This document shows positions 1-6,454 of a stretch of DNA of 7,494 nucleotides, piece by piece. The notes under the pieces were generated by a model. The model saw only the letters and a list, made by a program, of their open reading frames with translations. It did not search any database and had not been told where the DNA came from. Where the stretch lies: assembly GCA_947177515.1 (NCBI GenBank), contig CAMWUU010000168.1, positions 1 to 7,494 of the forward strand. The letters are read 5' to 3'. Numbering within the stretch: the first letter of the stretch is position 1; each line of letters begins with the position of its first letter. Source of the DNA: an uncultured Lachnospiraceae bacterium (lineage in GTDB: Bacteria; Bacillota; Clostridia; Lachnospirales; Lachnospiraceae). The position numbers and the translations under genes were made by a program.

Positions 1-72
1 GTGCAGGGCAATCATTATGTTGAGATTATCAGCGGGCTAGAGGAGGGGGCGTGTGTTTATGTGGAAAGGTAG
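1..72 (+). CDS. C-terminal end of an upstream exporter adaptor-like protein (partial)
   Basis: Frame 1 is open from the window edge to TAG at 70-72 and encodes 23 residues ending in ISGLEEGACVYVER. The pattern 'G-x-x-Y-V-x-I-x-x-GL-x-x-G-x-x-V-x-V' is the usual last beta-strand segment (membrane-proximal domain) of HlyD/RND-MFP adaptor proteins. It closely parallels the end of the next gene (YAVDGLTEGMTVIIQ). I infer that a first adaptor subunit lies mostly outside the window and that the operon carries two adaptors in tandem. Its 3' end overlaps the next gene by 14-20 nt and also contains that gene's ribosome binding site, so translation of the two is probably coupled. With only 23 residues visible the family call is tentative. 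Confidence 0.6.
   Translation: MQGNHYVEIISGLEEGACVYVER
41..49 (+). promoter_or_regulatory. Ribosome binding site for the second adaptor gene
   Basis: A perfect AGGAGG followed by GGG lies inside the end of the upstream coding sequence. It stands 6 nt before GTG at 53 (AGGAGG end to start) and 12 nt before ATG at 59. The spacing favours GTG 53, while the start-codon type favours ATG 59. The two choices differ by only two residues. Confidence 0.7.
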
Positions 73-1168
73 GGAGCGGGAATGGCACCAAAAGAACAAG
101 TCTGCCCGCGGAAAAAAGACAAAAACAAAACTGGGAATAATTGTAAAATCCACCGTATTCCTGCTTTTAACGGGATGTGTGCTGGCGGGGAGCGTGCCAG
201 TTTCGGCGGATGATACCACATATCGGACAACAACGGTGGAGAGGGGGACTCTGGAGGTAGAAGCTACGGTGCAGGCGGTATATTCGTCAACTAAGTTGGT
301 TCCGGTTTTTTTTAACTGCAAATATGGTACCGCATCTTTTGTCAGTTATGCAATTAATGAGGGGGAGTATGTCGGAAAGGGTACCCCAATTATCAATATT
401 CAAACCAGCGTGGACGAAATTGCGTTAGAGGAGGTAAAACTTCGCCTGGAGCGTCAGAAAAAGTCATGCGGGAAAGAGTTTGCCAATATGCAGGCGCAGT
501 ACGACGCGGCAAAAAAGGCAGTCGAGGAAAGTTCCGGGACAGGGAGGCAGATTGCACAGCTTCGCCTGGAAAAGCTTGAGATGGAGCAGGAGAGGGCTAA
601 GCGTCAGTTAGAAGAGGAGCTTGCTAAAGTGCAGGAGGAATTGGATGCTTATGAGGATATTATGGGGATGACACAGATCCTGGCTCCGGAAACGGGTTAT
701 GTTACCCGTCTGAACTATTTTGGGGAAGGAGCCACGCTCTTTGATGGTACCCAGGTTGCGAAGATTTCCTCTTCGGAAGAAGCTCTATTTACGGTAAAGG
801 ATGAAAATAGTGTGTTGCGTTACGGGATGAGGGTATCGCTTAAGGACGGGATGGGAAATGTTTATGATACTACGGTGGTTTCTATTGGAGATAAATATCT
901 TTCCAGCGCGTTTACAACAAAAATTGCTTACCTGAAACCGGATCTGCCGGGGGCGTGGGGGTTTAACGCCATATACAAGAATGTCAATATTAACAATGTT
1001 CTTCTGGTTGATGCTGCTGCAGTGCGCAGGGATGTGAACGGTGACTATGTGATGGAACTAAAAGACGGGGAACTGTCGAAATGTTATATTACAATCGGAA
1101 AAACGGTGAATAACCTCTGTTATGCAGTGGATGGGCTGACAGAAGGTATGACCGTGATAATCCAGTAA
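53..1168 (+). CDS. HlyD/RND-type efflux adaptor (membrane fusion protein-like subunit)
   Basis: This is a 371-residue exported adaptor of an ABC exporter, expected to sit on the outer face of the membrane and contact the FtsX-type permease encoded next. A basic cytoplasmic stretch (residues 1-32) is followed by a hydrophobic segment (about 27-50). That segment contains a lipobox-like LTGC (39-42) and also a possible signal peptidase I site after VSA (50-52), so it may be a lipoprotein or a cleaved or anchored protein. Residues about 60-118 form the first half of a barrel-sandwich (lipoyl-like) domain. Residues about 122-203 are a charged, Glu/Lys/Gln-rich alpha-helical coiled-coil hairpin. 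The second lipoyl half begins at ILAPETGYV (209-217). A beta-barrel and membrane-proximal region (about 245-371) follow, ending in the typical GLTEGMTVII. The start may be GTG 53 or ATG 59. It overlaps the preceding gene and ends 12 nt before the permease. It is about as long as MacA-like adaptors. The substrate is unknown. Confidence 0.9.
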   Translation: MFMWKGREREWHQKNKSARGKKTKTKLGIIVKSTVFLLLTGCVLAGSVPVSADDTTYRTTTVERGTLEVEATVQAVYSSTKLVPVFFNCKYGTASFVSYAINEGEYVGKGTPIINIQTSVDEIALEEVKLRLERQKKSCGKEFANMQAQYDAAKKAVEESSGTGRQIAQLRLEKLEMEQERAKRQLEEELAKVQEELDAYEDIMGMTQILAPETGYVTRLNYFGEGATLFDGTQVAKISSSEEALFTVKDENSVLRYGMRVSLKDGMGNVYDTTVVSIGDKYLSSAFTTKIAYLKPDLPGAWGFNAIYKNVNINNVLLVDAAAVRRDVNGDYVMELKDGELSKCYITIGKTVNNLCYAVDGLTEGMTVIIQ

Positions 1169-1173
1169 GGGGG
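1167..1173 (+). promoter_or_regulatory. Ribosome binding site of the permease gene
   Basis: AAGGGGG overlaps the TAA stop of the adaptor gene and sits 7 nt before ATG 1181. The gene spacing is 12 nt, consistent with tight operon coupling. Confidence 0.65.
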
Positions 1174-1180
1174 AAAGACC

Positions 1181-3979
1181 ATGCTGCAAATTATGCTTCA
1201 AAAGCTACTACATAAGAAATGGATGGTGGTCTGTCTTCTGGTTGGCAATATCCTTCTGGTTGCGGTGGCGGCGAGTCATCCAATGTACCAGACAGCCTCC
1301 TTACAGAGGATGCTTTCGGACGAGTTTAAAACATATCTGGAAGAAAATAATGAGGTGGCGACTATGATGTCGCTTGAAGGCCGCGTCCGCAAAAGTGGCG
1401 GTGTGCAGGAGTATGAACTGTGCAGGGGAATTGCAGAAAATATGTGCGCGGAACTTGGTGTTGTACAGGATCAGTATATTGTCCATCACAACCTGGTAGC
1501 CACTACGATGAAATCCCGTATGGAGCGTAATGGCAGGTTCCGGGAAACGAAACTAAAGGTCGGCAGTATGCTTGGTCTTAACGATCATGTAATGGTTCTA
1601 AGCGGCAGAATGTACTCGGATGATGTAGCAGAGGATGGGATGATCGAGGCGGTACTGACGATGAATGGCTTTATTGAAATGGATCTGTTAGTCGGGGAGG
1701 AACTGGATTTTGCGTTTTTGACAGATGTTCAGGACAACCCGCTTGCTGTCCGCATTGTCGGAGTGGTAGCAAACTCACAGGAGCAGGATGCCTACTGGGT
1801 GGAAAGCCCAGATTCGTTTGAGAGTGAGATTTTAATATCCCCCGCAGTGTTTGAGAAATATTTTCTCTATGGAGGGAAGCGGTATGAGTTTAATACGCGC
1901 TGGTATGTTTCATTTGACCCTGATTCCGTAGAATATCCTAATGCGGAACATATGGTAAAAACGACGGAGGAATATGTTTCGCAAAGTTCTAGTTACGGAA
2001 AGGTGGAGGAGCCTGTTTATCTGGGACTGATGAAGACTTTCTTAGCCAACGAAAAAAAGGTTGATGTAACACTGATGATTTTGCAGGTGCCAGTGTTAGT
2101 TCTGCTCTGTGCGTTCCTTTATATGATTGCAAGGCAGATGACCGAGATGGAGCAGGCGGAGATTTCGTTGATGAAAAGCCGTGGGGCAAGTAAAATGCAG
2201 ATTTTCCGGCTGTATCTGATGCAGTCTTCTTTTCTTGCCCTGATCGGATTTGTGGTTGGGTTGCCATTTGGGAACTTGATTTGCCGGATTCTTGGATCGG
2301 CGAGCGCGTTCCTTGAATTTGTACAGAGAAGGCCACTCGCCATTGTATATACCCCTGAAGTATTCCTCTACGCGTTGGGGGCAGTCCTGCTTTCCATCTT
2401 AATGGCGGTGCTCCCGGCTTTAAAACAGAGCGGCTTTAGCATTGTTCACCAGAAACAGGCGCGTGCACGCAGCAAAAGACCGCTGTGGCAAAAATTATTT
2501 TTGGATGTTATTATCCTGGCTATGTCGCTGTATGGATATTACAGCTTTACGCGCCGCACGGAAGAACTTTTGTCCGCAGTTATGACAGGGGGGGCACTTG
2601 ACCCACTTTTGTTTATTAGCTCGGCGCTTTTTATCCTGGGTGCTGCGCTCTTTTGCCTGCGTTTACAGCCACTTTTGGTGCGCTTTATATACTTCCTTGG
2701 AAAAAAGCGCTGGAAACCGGCGGGGTACGCTTCCTTCCTTGGTATCTTGCGCACGGGCAGCAGGCAGTATTTTATTATGACTTTCCTGACACTGACTGTA
2801 GCGCTCGGCATTTTTAATACGACTGTTGCGCGCACCATCCTGGCCAATGCGCAGAAAAATCTGGTCTATCATACCGGTGCGGATCTGGTAGTCAAAGAAG
2901 TGTGGAAAGATAATTCTGCGGAAATGCGTGCTGGTAATGCAAAGAGGCTTGTTTATGTAGAACCAGAGTATGGTAAGTACGGACAGATCAAAGGGGTGGA
3001 TTCCATGGCAAAGGTATACCGGAATGAAAAGGCTGTCTTTATGCGGGGGATGGAGCTGCCAACTGTGCTCTATGGGATCAGCACAAAAGATTTCGGGGAA
3101 ACAACGAATCTTCCTGAAGGGCTGATGGAAGAACATTATTATACTTACTTGAACCTGCTGGCAGAAAATACGAACGGTGTGCTTTTATCTTCCACTTTCC
3201 GTGACCAGTTGGGATATAAGGTCGGGGATGATTTCCTTTATTGGACAAAGGAGGATGAAGACATTAAAATCGAGGGCGAAATTGTCGGTTTTGTGGATTA
3301 TTTTCCGGGATTTAATCCTGGGCAGCGGGGGCTAAGACCGGATGGGACAGCCTATCAGGAGTCTGTATTCCTGATTGTGACGCATCTGTCCACCTTGCAG
3401 AATAACTGGGGGGTAAGGCCATATGAAATCTGGTTTCGAATGGATTCCACAAAAGAATTTTATAAATTTGCAGAGGAAAATAATATAAGGCTTGAAAAAT
3501 GTGTTGATACTGCTGTGGAACTATCCAATCTGAAGCGGGATACACTCTTTGAGGGGACAAACGGGATCCTGACAATGAGTTTTATCGTAATCCTGATCCT
3601 GTGCGGTGTGGGTTATCTGATTTACTGGATCCTTTCTATCCGTTCGCGTGAACTGCTCTTTGGTATCTTCCGGGCAATGGGGATGTCGCGTGGTGAAATA
3701 TTGCGGATGCTAGTGAATGAGCAGATTTTCTCTAGTCTGTTATCCATTGGCTGCGGGGCTGTAATCGGCGTGTTGGCATCGAGGATGTTTGTGCCGATGA
3801 TCCAGATTGCTTATTCTGCGGCGAACCAGGTACTGCCTCTTGAGCTGATTACACAGGGTTCCGATATGGTGCGGCTGTTTGGTGTGATTGGGCTGGTGCT
3901 GATTGTCTGCCTTGCAATTCTTGCGCGACAGGTATTCCGGATGAAGATCGCGCAGGCGCTAAAACTGGGGGAGGATTGA
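1181..3979 (+). CDS. Two-module FtsX/MacB-like ABC transporter permease
   Basis: This is a 932-residue integral membrane permease. Hydrophobic segments suggest 10 membrane helices, at about 14-31, 297-317, 347-370, 393-413, 438-455, 474-494, 530-547, 796-819, 848-874 and 898-916. The layout is two FtsX units (helices 1-4 and 7-10) joined by two extra helices. Each unit has a large extracytoplasmic domain after its first helix (about 32-295 and 550-795), which resembles the MacB periplasmic core. Cytoplasmic coupling segments typical of FtsX permeases follow helix 2 (SLMKSRGASKMQIFRL, 329-344) and helix 8 (LFGIFRAMGMSRGEILRML, 826-844). In this family the permease transmits ATPase motion to the outside rather than forming a classic channel. 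A single chain holding both halves needs only one copy per complex, so the two different ATPases encoded next could bind one half each. The start ATG has a good ribosome site. The exported substrate cannot be inferred. Confidence 0.93.
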   Translation: MLQIMLQKLLHKKWMVVCLLVGNILLVAVAASHPMYQTASLQRMLSDEFKTYLEENNEVATMMSLEGRVRKSGGVQEYELCRGIAENMCAELGVVQDQYIVHHNLVATTMKSRMERNGRFRETKLKVGSMLGLNDHVMVLSGRMYSDDVAEDGMIEAVLTMNGFIEMDLLVGEELDFAFLTDVQDNPLAVRIVGVVANSQEQDAYWVESPDSFESEILISPAVFEKYFLYGGKRYEFNTRWYVSFDPDSVEYPNAEHMVKTTEEYVSQSSSYGKVEEPVYLGLMKTFLANEKKVDVTLMILQVPVLVLLCAFLYMIARQMTEMEQAEISLMKSRGASKMQIFRLYLMQSSFLALIGFVVGLPFGNLICRILGSASAFLEFVQRRPLAIVYTPEVFLYALGAVLLSILMAVLPALKQSGFSIVHQKQARARSKRPLWQKLFLDVIILAMSLYGYYSFTRRTEELLSAVMTGGALDPLLFISSALFILGAALFCLRLQPLLVRFIYFLGKKRWKPAGYASFLGILRTGSRQYFIMTFLTLTVALGIFNTTVARTILANAQKNLVYHTGADLVVKEVWKDNSAEMRAGNAKRLVYVEPEYGKYGQIKGVDSMAKVYRNEKAVFMRGMELPTVLYGISTKDFGETTNLPEGLMEEHYYTYLNLLAENTNGVLLSSTFRDQLGYKVGDDFLYWTKEDEDIKIEGEIVGFVDYFPGFNPGQRGLRPDGTAYQESVFLIVTHLSTLQNNWGVRPYEIWFRMDSTKEFYKFAEENNIRLEKCVDTAVELSNLKRDTLFEGTNGILTMSFIVILILCGVGYLIYWILSIRSRELLFGIFRAMGMSRGEILRMLVNEQIFSSLLSIGCGAVIGVLASRMFVPMIQIAYSAANQVLPLELITQGSDMVRLFGVIGLVLIVCLAILARQVFRMKIAQALKLGED

Positions 3980-4025
3980 CCGGCAGGAGAGAGATGCTGC
4001 TTAAAGTGGCGGAATGAGGGGGAAT

Positions 4026-4739
4026 ATGATAGAAACTAAAAAAGTGTGCCGGGCGTTTCCAGTGGCCGGCGGGGAGCCGTTTATGGCACTTAAGGATGTT
4101 TGCGTGAGAATCCCGGAGAAAAAATTAACGATACTGCGCGGGAAATCCGGTTCTGGCAAAACAACGCTTCTTAATATTATCGGGGCATTGGATGCACCAA
4201 GTTCTGGTGAGGTATTTTTTGATGGCAGGAATATCACAGGGCTTTCAGATAAGGAGAGGGAGAAGCTGCGGCGCAAAAAAATCGGGTTTGTTTTTCAGTC
4301 GGTTTCGCTGATCCCAATGATGACCGTGTACGAGAATGTGGAGTTTGCACTTCGCCTGTCAGATTTTAAAGGCAACCGAAAAAAGCGGGTGGAAGAATGC
4401 CTGCACTTGGTCGGTTTGGGCAAACGCGCACAGCATATGCCGCAGGAACTTTCAGGCGGCGAACAGCAAAGGGTGGCGATTGCACGCGCAATCGCCCATG
4501 CGCCGCAGGTATTATTTGCCGATGAGCCGACGGCGGAACTGGATACGGCAACTTCCTTAGCGGTTATTAGGTTGTTTAAAGATCTGGTGGAAAGACAGGG
4601 TGTTACAATTGTAATGACTACCCATGACATGTCGCTAATGGATGCAGGGGATGTTGTCTACACATTGGTGGATGGCAGTGTGGAAGGGATGGAAGAAGAA
4701 AAGGAGCAGGGACAGGGCAGTGAGGTGAAAGTGCAGTAG
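4026..4739 (+). CDS. ABC transporter ATP-binding protein (MacB/LolD-type), first ATPase
   Basis: This is a 237-residue cytoplasmic ATPase that should energise the neighbouring FtsX-like permease. All nucleotide-binding motifs are visible (numbered from ATG 4026): Walker A GKSGSGKT at 39-46, Q-loop Gln in FVFQ at 91, signature LSGGEQQR at 142-149, Walker B VLFADE at 162-167 with catalytic Glu 167, D-loop AELD, and H-loop His 200 in TTHD. It therefore looks catalytically intact. The length is normal for LolD/MacB-type ATPases. The tail (about 221-237) is acidic and Gln-rich. ATG 4026 is preferred because GAGGGGG lies just upstream. ATG 4014, which adds MRGN, is possible but has a weaker ribosome site. 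The gene lies 46 nt after the permease and about 40 nt before the second ATPase. Confidence 0.93.
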   Translation: MIETKKVCRAFPVAGGEPFMALKDVCVRIPEKKLTILRGKSGSGKTTLLNIIGALDAPSSGEVFFDGRNITGLSDKEREKLRRKKIGFVFQSVSLIPMMTVYENVEFALRLSDFKGNRKKRVEECLHLVGLGKRAQHMPQELSGGEQQRVAIARAIAHAPQVLFADEPTAELDTATSLAVIRLFKDLVERQGVTIVMTTHDMSLMDAGDVVYTLVDGSVEGMEEEKEQGQGSEVKVQ

Positions 4740-4769
4740 CTGGGTGTGGATTAAGGGGAATCCGGAAAT

Positions 4770-4774
4770 GGAGG
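4770..4774 (+). promoter_or_regulatory. Ribosome binding site deciding the start of the second ATPase
   Basis: GGAGG lies 5 nt before ATG 4780. The upstream in-frame candidates are weaker: ATG 4768 has only a GGGG 9 nt away, and GTG 4744 has no clear site. This favours the 300-residue form. Confidence 0.55.
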
Positions 4775-4779
4775 TTTTT

Positions 4780-5682
4780 ATGGAGCAGGAGGTCAGGGCG
4801 GCAGAAGAGGAGCCGATGATTCTTGCAGATAATTTGGTAAAAATTTACAAAACTGCAGAACTGGAGGTATTGGCCTTGCAGGGGCTTGACCTTAAGGTGG
4901 AGCGGGGGGAGTTACTTGCCATTATTGGAAACAGCGGTTCGGGCAAATCAACCTTCTTAAATATGCTTGGTGGATTGGATACGCCAAGTGCCGGCAAATT
5001 GTTTGTGGATGGGAAGAATTTATTTACCATGACGGAAAAACAGCTTGTGGAGTACAAGCGGGATACGGTGGGGTTTGTGTGGCAGAACAATGCGCGCAAT
5101 CTCCTTCCGTATCTAAGTGCCCTGGAAAATGTTATGACACCAATGCAGTTTGGGGCGGAAAAAAACAAGAAGGAGCGGGCGTTAAAACTGCTTGACTTAG
5201 TGGGGATGTCACACAAGAAGTCAAACCGCCTAAGCCAGCTTTCCGGCGGTGAGCAGCAGAGGATTGCCATTGCTATTGCGCTTGCCAATTCACCGAAACT
5301 TTTGCTTGCGGATGAGCCGACTGGCTCAGTGGACCGCAAGACGGCGGATTATATTTTGGATGTGTTCCGCCATCTAAACCGCGATGAAGGGCAGACCATT
5401 GTTATTGTAACACATGATGTGGCTCTTTCCAGGCAGGTTCAGCGTGTAATTGCGATTAGGGATGGCAAATTCAGCAGTGAGCGTATTTTAAAAGAGCAGT
5501 ATTCCCTTGAGGGGGCGGCTGCGGTGAACTGGCAGGAGGAGGATACACAAGAAGAATTTTCTATCATTGACCGCGCAGGGCGTATCCAGATCCCGAAGGA
5601 TATGTTGGAAGAAGCGGGAATAATGGATAATAAGCTGCGGATGGAAGTAAAGGACGGGAAAATCGTACTCGAGAAAGTATAA
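4780..5682 (+). CDS. ABC transporter ATP-binding protein with C-terminal AbrB/SpoVT-like domain, second ATPase
   Basis: This is a 300-residue ATPase of the MacB/LolD class with an extra C-terminal domain. Numbered from ATG 4780, it has Walker A GNSGSGKS at 50-57, Q-loop Gln 102, signature LSGGEQQR at 154-161, Walker B LLLADE at 174-179 with catalytic Glu 179, D-loop GSVD, and His 212 in VTHD. The Q-loop reads VWQNNARNLLPYL, about two residues longer than in the first ATPase. After a normal ATPase end (about 235) and an acidic linker (about 243-258), residues 260-300 contain DRAGRIQIPKDMLEEAGI and then a short beta-strand pair ending GKIVLEKV. This is the pattern of AbrB/MazE/SpoVT swapped-hairpin domains. 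Whether it binds DNA here or only mediates dimerisation or regulation is unknown. ATG 4780 is chosen for its GGAGG 5 nt upstream. ATG 4768 and GTG 4744 are in frame with poorer sites. It is the last gene of the operon. Confidence 0.92.
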   Translation: MEQEVRAAEEEPMILADNLVKIYKTAELEVLALQGLDLKVERGELLAIIGNSGSGKSTFLNMLGGLDTPSAGKLFVDGKNLFTMTEKQLVEYKRDTVGFVWQNNARNLLPYLSALENVMTPMQFGAEKNKKERALKLLDLVGMSHKKSNRLSQLSGGEQQRIAIAIALANSPKLLLADEPTGSVDRKTADYILDVFRHLNRDEGQTIVIVTHDVALSRQVQRVIAIRDGKFSSERILKEQYSLEGAAAVNWQEEDTQEEFSIIDRAGRIQIPKDMLEEAGIMDNKLRMEVKDGKIVLEKV

Positions 5683-5747
5683 GAACCGAACAGGTTTAAT
5701 GTACAGACGTTTTTGTTTTATTAATCTTGATTGTGAACCAGAAGGAA

Positions 5748-5776
5748 TGAACAATTGCCCCTTTTCCTCATATAAT
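5748..5776 (+). promoter_or_regulatory. Probable sigma-A promoter of the superoxide dismutase gene
   Basis: There is a perfect -10 hexamer TATAAT at 5771-5776. A partial -35 hexamer TGAACA (4 of 6 matches to TTGACA) lies at 5748-5753, with the optimal 17-nt spacer. Transcription would begin near 5783, giving a leader of about 60 nt. It sits in the 163-nt gap after the exporter operon, which suggests the dismutase gene has its own transcription unit. Confidence 0.5.
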
Positions 5777-5793
5777 AAAGCGAATGCTTGGTT

Positions 5794-5828
5794 GGAGTGA
5801 AAGTTTTTAGAAAGCACTTTCAAACTCC
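5794..5828 (+). promoter_or_regulatory. Inverted repeat (leader hairpin or operator) before the superoxide dismutase gene
   Basis: GGAGTGAAAG (5794-5803) pairs with CTTTC (5817-5821) and ACTCC (5824-5828). This gives ten base pairs with a two-base bulge and a 13-nt loop. It lies between the predicted transcription start and the ribosome site GAGGG (5834-5838). It could be an RNA leader structure or a DNA operator, and the sequence alone cannot decide. A smaller repeat, AAGC-gaat-GCTT, lies at 5778-5789, near the predicted transcription start. Confidence 0.4.
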
Positions 5829-5845
5829 TTATTGAGGGTATAATT

Positions 5846-6322
5846 ATGAATTATTGTTCAGTTTTCCAGCGAAAAGCGGATGCACAGGCTTGTATAAAGG
5901 GCAGTTGCAGATATCCGGATATCAGGGGGATAGTGCGATTTTACCAGTTATGCGGCTGTGTTATGGTTACAGCGGAAGTGGAGGGGCTGCCCGCAGGAGA
6001 AAAGCCATGTGATAATCCGATTTTTGCTTTTCATATCCACGAGGGTAGAAAATGTTCTGGAAATCAGAACGACTGTTTTGCGGATTCAGGCGGGCATTAT
6101 AATCCGCATGATTGCGCGCACCCTGAACATGCGGGAGATATGCCGCCGCTGTTTGGTGTCTGTGGAAGGGCGTTTCTTGCATTTATAACGGACAGATTCA
6201 AAGTATGTGAGATTCTTGGCAGAACAGTGATTGTGCACAGGATGGATGATGATTTCCACACACAGCCGTCCGGAAATGCCGGAGAAAAAATGGCGTGTGG
6301 GATCATTGGGGGAAGGGATTAA
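5846..6322 (+). CDS. sodC: Cu/Zn superoxide dismutase family protein, leaderless and cysteine-rich
   Basis: This is a 158-residue protein matching the Cu/Zn superoxide dismutase fold, which converts superoxide to oxygen and hydrogen peroxide. Copper ligands are visible at His63 and His65 (FHIHEG), His84 (GGHYNP) and His131 (VIVHRMDDD). Zinc ligands are His84, His92, His95 and Asp98 (AHPEHAGD). Only three residues separate His92 and His95, so the zinc loop is shorter than in the eukaryotic enzyme. The C-terminal GNAGEKMACG matches the family motif but has Lys148 where the classic enzyme has the substrate-guiding Arg. No signal peptide is seen, so it is probably cytoplasmic, unlike most bacterial SodC proteins. 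It has 12 cysteines (residues 4, 16, 21, 36, 38, 55, 70, 77, 90, 106, 121, 151), a high number. ATG 5846 has GAGGG 7 nt upstream. Family membership is firm. Dismutase activity is inferred. Confidence 0.88.
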   Translation: MNYCSVFQRKADAQACIKGSCRYPDIRGIVRFYQLCGCVMVTAEVEGLPAGEKPCDNPIFAFHIHEGRKCSGNQNDCFADSGGHYNPHDCAHPEHAGDMPPLFGVCGRAFLAFITDRFKVCEILGRTVIVHRMDDDFHTQPSGNAGEKMACGIIGGRD

Positions 6323-6410
6323 TATCTGCATTTTTTGTAGATTGCGATTGATATAACAGCGAAATGTCAGTTTAATATTATTAGCATAGTGCAAGTATCA
6401 TGTTTTGGTA

Positions 6411-6454
6411 AAAATATAGGATATTATGTAATAAAGCCGTCACAAAATATAGGA
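6411..6454 (+). repeat. Direct repeat AAAATATAGGA (two copies)
   Basis: The 11-mer AAAATATAGGA occurs at 6411-6421 and again at 6444-6454, exactly 33 bp apart. The second copy overlaps the left arm of the long inverted repeat. It could be a pair of binding sites, a trace of local duplication, or chance in AT-rich DNA. Confidence 0.4.

Noticed and set aside
2663..3136. 157-residue minus-strand reading frame
   Set aside because: It lies fully inside the permease gene on the opposite strand, with no motif or ribosome site seen.
4001..4276. 91-residue minus-strand reading frame
   Set aside because: It is a shadow of the Walker A region of the first ATPase.
4845..5339. 164-residue minus-strand reading frame
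   Set aside because: It is antisense to the well-supported second ATPase, has no recognisable domain, and its composition mirrors the complementary strand.
5684..5722. Possible terminator after the exporter operon
   Set aside because: Only a 4-bp stem (AACC/GGTT) is present, and the T-rich stretch lies more than 10 nt further on. This is too weak to call.
5839..5844. Second TATAAT just before the dismutase start codon
   Set aside because: It would start transcription inside the gene and has no -35 match at a suitable distance.
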